NCBI RefSeq assembly: GCF_009707385.1 | Contig: NZ_CP046115.1 | Span: forward strand, 3,844,001 to 3,908,000 | Origin: Klebsiella oxytoca | Lineage (GTDB): Bacteria > Pseudomonadota > Gammaproteobacteria > Enterobacterales > Enterobacteriaceae | Length of the DNA: 64,000 nt | Direction of reading: 5' to 3' | Part shown: in pieces, positions 53,368 to 64,000 of the stretch | How the letters are laid out: each line of letters opens with the position of its first letter | Position numbering within the stretch: position 1 is the first letter of the stretch | Notes under the pieces: generated by a model | The model's input: the letters and a program-made list of their open reading frames with translations, nothing else | What the model was told of the DNA's origin: nothing | Databases searched by the model: none | Program-made: the position numbers and the translations under genes

Positions 53368-53742
53368 ATGCAAAAAATTCTTTGCGCGGTTATCGCATTG
53401 TTCCTCGCGCTCCCCGCCGCAGCGAAACTTAACGCCTGGCAAGAAGCGCGTATTAACGCCATGCTGGATGCCCTGGCGCAACAAAAAGAGCTGACTTTCG
53501 TGCGTAATGGCGATGCCCATACCTGTGAGGAAGCGGTATCGCACCTGCGTTTGAAATTAGGCAATACTCGTAACCGTATCAATACTGCTGAGCAGTTTAT
53601 TGATAAAGTCGCCTCATCATCATCTATTACCGGAAAACCTTATATCGTTAAAATCCCGGGAAAAAACGATGAAAACGCAAAGCCTTATCTGCACGCGCTG
53701 CTCGCTGAGACGGACAAAACGCTCGCGGCAGAGGAAAAATAG
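53368..53742 (+). CDS. yfeK: secreted DUF5329 protein YfeK
   Basis: 124 residues with a signal peptide ([20 protein letters not shown]) and a conserved mature part [20 protein letters not shown] ending in [17 protein letters not shown] 53368 gives the E. coli YfeK length; the frame extends to 53344. The function is unknown, probably periplasmic. Confidence 0.9.
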   Translation: MQKILCAVIALFLALPAAAKLNAWQEARINAMLDALAQQKELTFVRNGDAHTCEEAVSHLRLKLGNTRNRINTAEQFIDKVASSSSITGKPYIVKIPGKNDENAKPYLHALLAETDKTLAAEEK

Positions 53743-53763
53743 TTCACTAAAAGGGCGCCGGAA

Positions 53764-54171
53764 ATGCACAACCCCAACCTACAGCTAAAAGCCGCCATTG
53801 AGGCCTGCGATCGCGCTATTTCGCAGGAGGATTACGATACCCTGCTGGAATATTATGCGGAAGACGCCGCGCTGGTTGTCAAACCGGGCATGGTGGTCAA
53901 AGGGAAAGAAAATATTCGCCGGGCGTTTATCGCCATTGCCGACTATTTCCAGCATCGGCTGGTGGTGACGCAGGGTAAAATGGAGATTATTGAAGGCGGC
54001 GGCAATGCGCTGGTGATCATGGAGACCCGGATGGACATCCCGACTGCGGAAGCCGGGACAACTCAGATCACGCGGCGCGCAACCTATGTCTTTCGTCAGC
54101 AGGGCGAGCGTTGGCTATGTACCGTTGATAACTCTTACGGTACCGATCTGCTCGACGCTCCCGAGGTTTAA
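53764..54171 (+). CDS. NTF2-like (SnoaL/DUF4440-type) protein
   Basis: 135-residue cone-shaped NTF2-like protein: KAAIEACDRAISQEDYDTLL then YYAEDAALVVKPGMVVKGKE and a C-terminal ATYVFRQQGERWLCTVDNS. No catalytic residues can be assigned. Similar to YybH-type proteins of unknown role. It is 21 bp after yfeK, and its stop overlaps the convergent cysM stop by 3 bp. Confidence 0.75.
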   Translation: MHNPNLQLKAAIEACDRAISQEDYDTLLEYYAEDAALVVKPGMVVKGKENIRRAFIAIADYFQHRLVVTQGKMEIIEGGGNALVIMETRMDIPTAEAGTTQITRRATYVFRQQGERWLCTVDNSYGTDLLDAPEV

Positions 54172-55079
54172 ATCCCCGCGCCCTGGGCAAAATTCTCTTC
54201 GCCAAACACGCCGGTAGAAAGGTAGCGATCGCCGCGGTCGCAGACGATCGCCACCACTACCGCTCCGGGATTATCACGGGCAATTCGTAACGCGCCCGCC
54301 ACCGCGCCGCCTGAACTGACGCCGCAGAAAATCCCCTCCTTCACCGCCAGCGCGCGCATAGTATTCTCCGCATCCAGCTGATGGATATCCAGCACCGCGT
54401 CCACCAGCTGTGCGTTAAAAATCCCCGGCATATATTCAGCAGGCCAACGGCGAATTCCGGGAATACTGCTGCCCTCTTCCGGCTGCAGGCCGACGATACT
54501 GACCGCTTTATCCTGCTCGCGCAGAAAGCGAGAAACGCCGGTAATAGTGCCGGTAGTCCCCATGCTGGAGACAAAGTGCGTAATCCGTCCACCGGTCTGC
54601 CGCCAGATTTCCGGCCCGGTGGTAGCGTAATGCGCGAAAGGATTATCCGGGTTGTTGAACTGATCCAGCAGCTTGCCTTCACCGCGCTGGGCCATTGCCA
54701 GCGCCAGATCGCGTGCGCCTTCCATTCCCTGCTCTTTGGTCACCAGAATCAGCTCGGCGCCGTAGGCGCGCATGGCGGCACGACGCTCCTGGCTCATATT
54801 GTCCGGCATCAGCAGCTTCATCTGATAGCCTTTAAGCGCGGCGATCATCGCCAGCGCAATACCGGTATTGCCGCTGGTGGCTTCAATCAGCACATCGCCC
54901 GGCTTAATCTCTCCGCGCTTTTCGGCTTCGACAATCATCGACAGCGCAGCGCGATCCTTCACGGAACCTGCCGGATTATTGCCTTCTAGTTTGACCCAAA
55001 TCTCACTGCCGTTATCCGGCCCCATGCGCTGAAGCTTGACCAGAGGCGTATTGCCAATCGTTTGTTCTAATGTATTCAC
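54168..55079 (-). CDS. cysM: cysteine synthase B
   Basis: PLP enzyme making cysteine from O-acetylserine and sulfide, and S-sulfocysteine from thiosulfate. PLP lysine in GNNPAGSVKDRAALSMI, substrate loop [14 protein letters not shown], phosphate loop SSMGTTGTITGVS. GTG at 55079 (reading NTLEQTIGNTPLVKL) gives 303 residues as in E. coli; the upstream extension runs through a hairpin. The ribosome-binding site is weak. Last gene of the cysPUWAM run. Confidence 0.96.
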   Translation of the reverse strand: MNTLEQTIGNTPLVKLQRMGPDNGSEIWVKLEGNNPAGSVKDRAALSMIVEAEKRGEIKPGDVLIEATSGNTGIALAMIAALKGYQMKLLMPDNMSQERRAAMRAYGAELILVTKEQGMEGARDLALAMAQRGEGKLLDQFNNPDNPFAHYATTGPEIWRQTGGRITHFVSSMGTTGTITGVSRFLREQDKAVSIVGLQPEEGSSIPGIRRWPAEYMPGIFNAQLVDAVLDIHQLDAENTMRALAVKEGIFCGVSSGGAVAGALRIARDNPGAVVVAIVCDRGDRYLSTGVFGEENFAQGAGI

Positions 55080-55092
55080 GTTTTTTGCCCAA

Positions 55093-55122
55093 TAAAAAGG
55101 CCGGGGAGAGTTTACCCGGCCT
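55093..55122 (-). terminator. attenuator-like terminator between cysA and cysM
   Basis: Reverse-strand stem AGGCCGGG / CCCGGCCT followed by TTTTTATT, located right before the cysM start. It could lower cysM transcription relative to cysPUWA. Confidence 0.75.
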
Positions 55123-55215
55123 GCAAACGTCCCTCGGGTGGCGACGCATCGCGTCTTATCCAGGAGACCAAATCCTGCCGTTACGAAAACAGCGATAACC
55201 TTACGGATTAAGCTA

Positions 55216-56310
55216 TCAGGCCGACTCCGCCAGAGCAAGCTCCTCGCGCGGTTCAATACGCTCGGTGCCATTATACAGACGCGCGTTCTGCAGGCCGACA
55301 AACAGGCGTTCCCCGCGATATGGCGCCTCTTCCCCCTGATGTACCACGGTTAGCGGTTCGTCATACCACCCGAGCGGCTGCACGACTAATTGGGTGTAGT
55401 GCCCCTTCGGACTCGCTTCCAGCACCTGTACCGGCAGCGGCGAATCAAGGCTGGTACGGCGGCTGATATCCACTTCCCACGGGCGCAGGAACAGATCGAC
55501 TGACCCCTGGTATGCAGGGGTATAGCCTAACGGCCAGCGATGCGCGCCAACGTGGAACTGTCCGCCGCGAATGGTGCCTTTAAGACGGTTAACCTCACCC
55601 ATAAACTCCAGCACAAAACGGGTAGCTGGCTCACGCCATACCCGATCGGGCGCATCGGCCTGTTCGATATTCCCCTGGCTCATGACCACCACGCGATCCG
55701 CGACTTCTGTTGCTTCTTCCTGATCGTGGGTCACAAATACGCTGGTAAACTTCAGCTCTTCATGTAGCTGACGCAGCCAGCGTCTCAGTTCTTTACGCAC
55801 CTGAGCGTCCAGCGCACCAAAGGGTTCATCCAGCAGCAAAATTTGCGGCTCAACCGCCAGCGCGCGCGCTAACGCCACGCGCTGCTTCTGCCCACCGGAA
55901 AGCTGAGCCGGATAGCGGTCTGCCAGATGCGCCAGCTGTACCATCTCCAGCAGTTTGGTTACTTTCGCTTTAATACCGGCAGCGTTCGGCCGTTCACGAC
56001 GCGGCAGTACCGTCAGACCGAAGGCGATATTGTCGAACACCGTCATATGACGAAACAGCGCGTAGTGCTGGAACACGAAGCCAACTTTACGGTCGCGCGC
56101 GTGTACGCGGCTGACGTCGGTACCGTGAAAGCGGATATGACCGCTGGATTGATTCTCCAGCCCGGCAATAATACGCAGCAGCGTCGTTTTGCCGGAGCCC
56201 GACGGGCCCAGCAGCGCAACCATCTGTCCGGAAGGGATATCCAGCGAGATATCATTCAGCACCTGGGTGCGACCAAAAGACTTCTTAATATTGGCAATCT
56301 CAATGCTCAT
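55216..56310 (-). CDS. cysA: sulfate/thiosulfate ABC transporter ATP-binding protein
   Basis: ATPase of the CysPUWA importer. Walker [14 protein letters not shown], signature [15 protein letters not shown], Walker [12 protein letters not shown] and switch [10 protein letters not shown]; a C-terminal regulatory domain follows residue about 240. ATG 56310 ([14 protein letters not shown]) gives 364 residues as in E. coli; the start overlaps the end of cysW by 11 bp. Confidence 0.98.
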   Translation of the reverse strand: MSIEIANIKKSFGRTQVLNDISLDIPSGQMVALLGPSGSGKTTLLRIIAGLENQSSGHIRFHGTDVSRVHARDRKVGFVFQHYALFRHMTVFDNIAFGLTVLPRRERPNAAGIKAKVTKLLEMVQLAHLADRYPAQLSGGQKQRVALARALAVEPQILLLDEPFGALDAQVRKELRRWLRQLHEELKFTSVFVTHDQEEATEVADRVVVMSQGNIEQADAPDRVWREPATRFVLEFMGEVNRLKGTIRGGQFHVGAHRWPLGYTPAYQGSVDLFLRPWEVDISRRTSLDSPLPVQVLEASPKGHYTQLVVQPLGWYDEPLTVVHQGEEAPYRGERLFVGLQNARLYNGTERIEPREELALAESA

Positions 56311-57175
56311 GATTTCCCTCCAGTTGCGCGCGTTTTTCCTGATTGGCCAAACGCCATTGCACCACACTCTTCAAAAACAGGGTCAGAATAGCCATTAACG
56401 TCAGCAGGGCCGCGGCGGTAAACGAACCGACGGTATTATAATCCTGCTCCAGTAGTTCAATTTGTAACGGCAGCGATAAGGTTTCACCGCGGATCGAGCC
56501 TGAAACCACCGACACGGCGCCAAATTCACCGATAGCGCGGGCGTTAGTCAGCACCACGCCGTAGAGCAGCGCCCAGCGTATGTTCGGCAGCGTCACCCGG
56601 CGAAACATCTGCCAGCCGGAAGCGCCGAGCAAAATCGCCGCTTCATCTTCATTACTGCCCTGGCTCATCATCACCGGCACCAGCTCGCGAACCACAAACG
56701 GACAGGTCACAAAGATGGTCGCCAGCACCATGCCCGGCCAGGCAAACATAATTTGCAGATTATGCTCATCGAGCCAGCCGCCCAGCGGGCCGTTAGAACC
56801 GTAAAACAGCAAATAGACCAGACCCGCCACCACCGGCGAAACGGCAAACGGAATATCCAGCAACGTTAACAGCAGCTGACGGCCAGGAAAGGTAAAACGC
56901 GTCACCAGCCACGCCAGCAGCGTCCCGAACACCAGGTTTACTGGTACGGTAATTAAGGCAATCATCACCGTCAGCCAGATAGCGTGCAGCATGTCCGGGT
57001 CGGCGAGATTCTGCAGCACCGGCATCAGCCCTTTGCTAAAGGCATGCACGAAGATATAGACCATCGGCACAACCAGAATGAAGGCGGAAACCAGCATCCC
57101 GATACCGATCAGAATCCATTTTCCCCAGTTAATGCGGGGTGCGTCATAACGCTTCAATTCAGTTACATCCGCCAT
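56300..57175 (-). CDS. cysW: sulfate/thiosulfate ABC transporter permease CysW
   Basis: Inner-membrane permease with six membrane segments. The EAA loop that contacts CysA is [20 protein letters not shown] followed by [11 protein letters not shown]. 291 residues as in E. coli. Its ATG overlaps the cysU stop by one base. Confidence 0.97.
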   Translation of the reverse strand: MADVTELKRYDAPRINWGKWILIGIGMLVSAFILVVPMVYIFVHAFSKGLMPVLQNLADPDMLHAIWLTVMIALITVPVNLVFGTLLAWLVTRFTFPGRQLLLTLLDIPFAVSPVVAGLVYLLFYGSNGPLGGWLDEHNLQIMFAWPGMVLATIFVTCPFVVRELVPVMMSQGSNEDEAAILLGASGWQMFRRVTLPNIRWALLYGVVLTNARAIGEFGAVSVVSGSIRGETLSLPLQIELLEQDYNTVGSFTAAALLTLMAILTLFLKSVVQWRLANQEKRAQLEGNHEH

Positions 57176-58008
57176 TAATGACCTACCACACGTCGGCCAA
57201 AGCGACTTTGCAGGGTGTTGATTGAAAACAGCAGCAGTAACGATGCCGCGAGGATCACCGAAGCGATGGCGCTGGCGGCAGGGTAATCAAACTCCTGCAA
57301 ACGAATAAAAATCATCAGCGAGGTCACTTCCGTTTTCCACGCGATGTTACCGGCGATAAAAATCACCGCGCCGAACTCCCCCAGGCTGCGGGTAAACGAC
57401 AGCGCAATTCCGGCCAGCAGCGCCGGTGAAAGCTCCGGCAGTACCACTTTGCGGAAACTCTGCCAGCGCGTGGCGCCCAGCGTTTCCGCCGCCTCTTCAT
57501 ATTCCGGCCCCAGCTCTTCAAGTACCGGCTGCACGGTACGAACGACGAACGGAATGCTGGTAAAGGCCATCGCGACGGCAATGCCCAGCCAGGTGTAGGT
57601 CACTTTGATATCAAACTTCGCCAGCCATTCGCCATAAAAGCCGTTGACGGAAAAGAGAGAGGCCAGCGTCAGGCCCGCCACCGCCGTCGGTAGCGCAAAC
57701 GGCAAATCCATCAGCGCATCCAGCAGCGTGCGGCCCGGAAAGCGGTAGCGCGTCAGGATCCACGCCATCAGCAGGCCGAATACGCCGTTAAAAATTGACG
57801 CCACAAAAGCCGACAGCAGCGTCACTTTATAAGCCGCCACTACCTGAGGATTACTGATCACTTCCCAGTACTGGCCCCAGCTCATTTCAGAGAGCTGCAT
57901 CACCAGCGCGCTCAGCGGCAACAGCAGAATCAGGCAAACAAACAGCAGACTGGTGCCGAGGCTCAGGGTAAAGCCCGGCAACACCCGCTTTGATGCAACA
58001 GCAAACAT
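57175..58008 (-). CDS. cysU: sulfate/thiosulfate ABC transporter permease CysU (CysT)
   Basis: Second permease of the importer, six membrane segments, 277 residues. The EAA loop is YEEAAETLGATRWQSFRKVV then LPELSPALLAGIALSF. It begins at an ATG sharing a base with the cysP stop (TAATG), so it is translationally coupled. Confidence 0.97.
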   Translation of the reverse strand: MFAVASKRVLPGFTLSLGTSLLFVCLILLLPLSALVMQLSEMSWGQYWEVISNPQVVAAYKVTLLSAFVASIFNGVFGLLMAWILTRYRFPGRTLLDALMDLPFALPTAVAGLTLASLFSVNGFYGEWLAKFDIKVTYTWLGIAVAMAFTSIPFVVRTVQPVLEELGPEYEEAAETLGATRWQSFRKVVLPELSPALLAGIALSFTRSLGEFGAVIFIAGNIAWKTEVTSLMIFIRLQEFDYPAASAIASVILAASLLLLFSINTLQSRFGRRVVGH

Positions 58009-59024
58009 TACCTACGCCCCGCCGCCAGCAGTTTGTCCAGCTCACCGCCGCTGGCAAAGTGGGTTTTCATCACTTCCGGCCAGGAACCAAACTTGTCCTC
58101 CACGCGGAACAGTTCAGTCTGCGGGAATTTATCTTTCAGGGAATCCATCACCTGCGGGTTATTCACGCGATAGTAATAATCGGTGATGATCGTTTGCGCC
58201 TGCGGGCTGTAGAGCCAGTTCAGGTAGGCTTTAGCCGCTTTCTCGGTTCCGTTGGACTGCACGTTTTTATCCACCCAGGCCACCGGGAATTCAGCAAGGA
58301 TGTTGGTTTTAGGGATAACAACCTCAAATCCCTGATCTTCGTACTGTTTGCGAATGTTATTCACTTCCGATTCGAAGCTAATCAGCACGTCACCAAGTCC
58401 GCGTTCGGCGAAGGTCGTGGTCGCGCCGCGGCCGCCGGTATCGAACACTTCGACGTTTTTCAGGAACTGGGTCATGAACTGCTCGGTTTTCGCGTTATCG
58501 CCACCGTCAGCCTTGTCCGCCGCGCCCCACGCCGCCAGATAGGTATAGCGGGCATTGCCTGAGGTCTTCGGATTCGGGAAAATCAGTTTTACGTCGGAAC
58601 GGACTAAGTCATTCCAGTCGTGAATATTTTTTGGGTTGCCCTTGCGGACCAGGAATCCCATCGTGGAGTAAAACGGCGAGCTGTTATTCGGCAGACGGCT
58701 TTGCCAGTCGGCGGGAATCAGTTTGCCTTTATCGTGCAGAATCTGTACGTCAGTGACCTGGTTGTAGGTCACCACGTCGGCCTTAAGCCCCTGCAGAATC
58801 GCCAGCGCCTGTTTTGATGACCCGGCATGCGATTGTTTAATGGTCAGCTTATCGCCGCCGTTATCCTTCGCCCATTGCTGTTCAAACTGTGGGTTAAGGG
58901 CGGCAAACAGCTCGCGGGAAACATCGTAAGAACTGTTCAGCAGTTCAGTCGCCTGAGCCTGCGCAACCAGCAGCACAGAAGCAGCCAGCGCCAGATATCC
59001 TTTTTTCAGTGATTTAACGGCCAT
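58008..59024 (-). CDS. cysP: thiosulfate-binding periplasmic protein CysP
   Basis: Periplasmic thiosulfate (and sulfate) receptor, 338 residues. The N-terminal signal is [20 protein letters not shown]. Ligand-binding type segments include [32 protein letters not shown] and [20 protein letters not shown]. First gene of the cys operon, divergent from the DUF559 gene. Confidence 0.97.
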   Translation of the reverse strand: MAVKSLKKGYLALAASVLLVAQAQATELLNSSYDVSRELFAALNPQFEQQWAKDNGGDKLTIKQSHAGSSKQALAILQGLKADVVTYNQVTDVQILHDKGKLIPADWQSRLPNNSSPFYSTMGFLVRKGNPKNIHDWNDLVRSDVKLIFPNPKTSGNARYTYLAAWGAADKADGGDNAKTEQFMTQFLKNVEVFDTGGRGATTTFAERGLGDVLISFESEVNNIRKQYEDQGFEVVIPKTNILAEFPVAWVDKNVQSNGTEKAAKAYLNWLYSPQAQTIITDYYYRVNNPQVMDSLKDKFPQTELFRVEDKFGSWPEVMKTHFASGGELDKLLAAGRR

Positions 59025-59224
59025 TGCGCACCCTTATTAAATTTGATGATTTTCTGCTGTTCATCATATTTATAACGGCGATGAAAGGAGTAACGGTTTT
59101 ATATACCGTTTGGCGATTTGGAAGTCGAAAAGAGAATAAGGACATGGGAAAGCATTTCTGAATTCGGCTTCCAGAAGCGAAGTGTCATTATGACAAACGG
59201 TGGGTAAGCGGGCACTGTGCTGAC
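59025..59224. promoter_or_regulatory. cysP promoter region
   Basis: 200 bp between divergent cysP and the DUF559 gene. AT-rich inverted motifs (for example ACGGTTTTATATACCGTTT near 59092) could be CysB contact sites, since the operon is CysB-activated in relatives. The site cannot be assigned precisely. Confidence 0.4.
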
Positions 59225-59587
59225 ATGAAAAATGCACAGATATTAGCTCGCCAGCTCAGACGTAGCTTAACGCCCGCGGAACGTCGACTGTGGTATTTAC
59301 TCCGCGACCGTCGCTTTGCTCGCTATAAGTTTCGCCGCCAGCATCCCGTTGGCCCCTATATTCTAGATTTTGCCTGCTGCTCAGTACGGCTGGCGATTGA
59401 GCTGGATGGCGGGCGACACGATGAGAGGAGTGCTTACGATGCCCGTCGCACCCGTTGGTCGCAGGGTCAGGGATGGCAGGTTTTACGTTTCTGGAATAAT
59501 GAGTTTGAACATCATGAGGAGGCGGTGATGGAGAGGATACTTGAAGCGCTTGAGTCGCCGATACCCTCACCCCGGCCCTCTCCCTAA
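59225..59587 (+). CDS. DUF559 endonuclease-like protein
   Basis: 120-residue protein with the DUF559 signature LRDRRFARYKFRRQHPVGPY, IELDGGRHDERSAYDARRTR and VLRFWNNEF, a fold related to very-short-patch/restriction endonucleases (the acidic residues are those of D/ExK-type nucleases). The function is unknown. The last residues (PIPSPRPSP) and the stop codon are encoded inside a REPIN-like repeat, so the original C-terminus has been replaced or extended. Accessory gene between conserved cysP and yfeX. Confidence 0.82.
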   Translation: MKNAQILARQLRRSLTPAERRLWYLLRDRRFARYKFRRQHPVGPYILDFACCSVRLAIELDGGRHDERSAYDARRTRWSQGQGWQVLRFWNNEFEHHEEAVMERILEALESPIPSPRPSP

Positions 59588-59726
59588 GGGAGAGGGAGAA
59601 AGGCAGTCGGCGCTCGAGCTCACCAACAACGCCGATCGTTCCGCCTGCCGCGCCGAGGAGAAACTGTACTCACCAACAACGCCGATCGATCCCCTCTCCC
59701 CTGTGGGGAGAGGGTTAGGGTGAGGG
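59564..59726. repeat. REPIN-like element (two inverted REP hairpins)
   Basis: Left REP hairpin CCCTCTCCC / GGGAGAGGG (59576-59596) and right hairpin CCCTCTCCCC / GGGGAGAGGG (59692-59714). The outer ends are inverted: left CCCTCACCCCGGCC (59564 on) and right GGTTAGGGTGAGGG (to 59726). Inside, the 20-bp sequence CTCACCAACAACGCCGATCG occurs twice (59619 and 59669). No transposase is present. Confidence 0.8.
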
Positions 59727-59733
59727 GAAAAGT

Positions 59734-60681
<948 letters not shown>

Positions 60682-60726
60682 CTATTGTACTCGCTTTTTC
60701 AGTACGTCGAATCACTTCAGATCAAA

Positions 60727-61302
60727 TTAGCGACGCCAGATAATCTTGCTCACCTTCCAGTTTTTGAGCGTATCATCGGAAGGCATCAACTCTTCCGGGC
60801 CGCTCCAGTTACCGGTAAAGGCATAGCTAATATGCTGGCTGCCCTCCGCCTTGCATTCCACCACCGCGCCGCTGTCGTGACCGCCTTTCTGGCAGTTGCC
60901 AAACGCTTTGCTGTAGATATCGCTGAACGGGGTGCCAATTTTCACACCGCCTGCCGCTTTAATATTGCTATCGCGCACGTCAATACGGCTGATAGTCCCG
61001 CTCTCACCGTTGATAGTCAGGGCGACCTGGTCGTCTTTTAACGCTTCAAAGTAGCGCACAATATTGCCATTAGCCGTTTTCATGCCGCTGCGCAGACGGT
61101 AGCTGCTGCCAAGAGCATCGCTAATAGCCTGCTGGTTCAACGGCGTTGACGCCGTCAGATTGCCTACGCCCCGCTCGGTTACCTCCGTTGAGGAACCAAA
61201 CCAGTTCCACGGATAGGCCGCCGACCAGTTAACCGAGCTCATCGTCGAGCAGCCGGTTAAAACCAGCGGTAATGCGCAGAGAAGTAAACGTAGCGATTTC
61301 AT
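60727..61302 (-). CDS. yfeY: outer-membrane lipoprotein YfeY
   Basis: 191-residue lipoprotein; the signal ends in the lipobox VLTGC followed by Ser (MKSLRLLLCALPLVLTGC). DUF1131 protein whose E. coli gene belongs to the sigma-E regulon. Its exact role is unknown. 93 bp from yfeX. Confidence 0.93.
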   Translation of the reverse strand: MKSLRLLLCALPLVLTGCSTMSSVNWSAAYPWNWFGSSTEVTERGVGNLTASTPLNQQAISDALGSSYRLRSGMKTANGNIVRYFEALKDDQVALTINGESGTISRIDVRDSNIKAAGGVKIGTPFSDIYSKAFGNCQKGGHDSGAVVECKAEGSQHISYAFTGNWSGPEELMPSDDTLKNWKVSKIIWRR

Positions 61303-61363
61303 GACACAGTCCTTTCTGATTAATTCAACGCAAGTTGGAGTGCGCGATCGGCAAAAAGTGCCG

Positions 61364-61819
61364 TTAAACCTGCTCTTCGCGAAAACAGGCTTTTAGTCGA
61401 TGGTTGCTTAGCAGCCACCAGAGCGCGTAAAGGTCCGCCGCCAGCAGAGAAATGGTCACCGCCGAAGGCGATTCACCGCTAAACCACAGCAGCGGCTGCC
61501 AGACCAGCAGTAAAAACTGAGAAAGCACCAGCAGCCAGCGCATCGCGGGCCAGAGCCGGGGAAATCGCTGCCGATGGCCGCTAATAATAAACGCCAGCAC
61601 CGCCGGAATACCGGGCAGCAACCCCAGCCAAAAATTATCATGATCGGGATAAAACAGATTCAGCAGCGCGTCGCCCTGCTGGCGCGATGCGCCTGCCATC
61701 AGAAACAACACCCAGGTTCGCGCCTGAAGCAGCAGCACGCACCAGAATAGAAACGGCAAACGCAGGCGACCATGGGTATCGAAATCGGAAGGAATTAATT
61801 CAGTATTCTTCATCTTCAA
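61364..61819 (-). CDS. yfeZ: DUF2919 inner-membrane protein YfeZ
   Basis: 151 residues with about four hydrophobic segments ([65 protein letters not shown]). Matches E. coli YfeZ in length. The function is unknown. Its start overlaps the end of ypeA by 20 bp, so the two are coupled. Confidence 0.92.
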   Translation of the reverse strand: MKMKNTELIPSDFDTHGRLRLPFLFWCVLLLQARTWVLFLMAGASRQQGDALLNLFYPDHDNFWLGLLPGIPAVLAFIISGHRQRFPRLWPAMRWLLVLSQFLLLVWQPLLWFSGESPSAVTISLLAADLYALWWLLSNHRLKACFREEQV

Positions 61820-62225
61820 TTAAGCGCTTGCCGAGGCACAGCACGTCCGAATGCTCGTAGCCCAGGCGTTCATACATCCCCTGCACTACGTCATTGTCTT
61901 CACGTATCATAATATTGATTTTCGGACAGCCGCGGGCAATCAGCTTTTTCTCCAGCCGATTGAGCAGCGCGTTAGCAATACCACGACCGCGATATTCCGG
62001 GTGTACGCCAAGGTAATAGGCAGACCCGCGGTGACCATCGTAACCGCCCATCACTGTGCCAACCACTTCGCCGTTAACCTCAGCAACCAGAAACAGGCTG
62101 GCATCGTGGTTTAACTTACGTTCAATGTCCATCTCCGGATCGTTCCATGGACGCAGGAGATCGCAGCGCTCCCATAGGGTAATAACCTCTTCGAAATCTT
62201 GCTGGCGAAAAACGCGAATCTCCAT
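61800..62225 (-). CDS. ypeA: GNAT-family acetyltransferase YpeA
   Basis: 141-residue N-acetyltransferase; the acetyl-CoA binding motif is [20 protein letters not shown], and [15 protein letters not shown] is conserved. The substrate is not firmly known. ATG 62225 ([14 protein letters not shown]) gives the E. coli length; the frame extends to 62240. Confidence 0.94.
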   Translation of the reverse strand: MEIRVFRQQDFEEVITLWERCDLLRPWNDPEMDIERKLNHDASLFLVAEVNGEVVGTVMGGYDGHRGSAYYLGVHPEYRGRGIANALLNRLEKKLIARGCPKINIMIREDNDVVQGMYERLGYEHSDVLCLGKRLIEDEEY

Positions 62226-62436
62226 GGTATTGCCCACCATTGACGGTTAAAAACAGTGATTATGGCGCGATTGCGCCGGATAGCCAATATCAGACGCAAT
62301 GAGCCGCAAAAAATGGCATAATATGACTTTGTCATGTATTGAAATGAAAAGTAAAACAATTCTTATTATGAATGGTCGTAACGGAAAACACGATACGATA
62401 TAACATTAGTCACCACTTGTTTGCAATTCAGGCCGA

Positions 62437-64000
<1,564 letters not shown>

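Overview
The window is a chromosomal segment of an enterobacterium (order Enterobacterales, family Enterobacteriaceae). Nearly every protein aligns end to end, from memory, with its Escherichia coli counterpart and lies in the fabB-to-hemF gene order. It differs from E. coli K-12 in carrying ipdC plus an aldo/keto reductase between yfeO and ypeC, ptsJ next to pdxK, a DUF559 gene between cysP and yfeX, no ypdC/fry genes between ypdB and glk, and no lpxP before ypdK. These features suit the Salmonella/Citrobacter/Klebsiella/Enterobacter group, but the genus cannot be fixed by eye.

Layout. 1-12285: the 5' end of fabB (FabR and FadR operators upstream), mnmC, the reverse-strand run prmB-aroC-mepA-yfcA-epmC-yfcL, smrB, sixA, the anaerobic beta-oxidation operon fadIJ, and yfcZ. 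12286-16142: fadL (two FadR operators), mlaA, yfdC and tRNA-Arg argW. 16143-18248: the only clearly accessory stretch, an AT-rich scar downstream of argW with a nonsense-interrupted gene and short gene fragments. 18249-31056: ypdK, alaC, the pyruvate-sensing pair ypdAB, glk, yfeO, ipdC, an aldo/keto reductase, ypeC, mntH (MntR box) and nupC. 31099-36812: pdeA, two tRNA-Ala genes, the paralogous regulators yfeC/yfeD, gltX, and the valU-valX-valY-lysV tRNA operon. 36813-42292: a structured tRNA-Lys-derived repeat, xapR-xapB-xapA and the divergent yfeR/yfeH. 42289-50713: ypeB-ligA-zipA, cysZ, cysK and the ptsH-ptsI-crr operon (Mlc operator). 50959-64000: pdxK/ptsJ, yfeK, an NTF2-like protein, cysM and the sulfate/thiosulfate ABC operon cysPUWAM, DUF559 with a REPIN-like element, yfeX, yfeY, yfeZ, ypeA, amiA and the 5' part of hemF.

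Functional threads. Fatty acids: fabB, fadI/J and fadL share recognisable FadR sites. Sulfur: cysZ, cysK, cysM and cysPUWA take up sulfate or thiosulfate and make cysteine. Sugar/PTS: ptsHI-crr, glk and the pyruvate sensor ypdAB. Nucleosides: nupC and xapAB. Cell envelope: mlaA, mepA, amiA, zipA. I found no CRISPR array, intact prophage, transposase, or convincing undescribed multi-gene system. The most unusual sequence is the argW-adjacent scar, the lysV-derived repeat and the REPIN that supplies the end of the DUF559 gene. Gene names rest on remembered sequences, not a database search.
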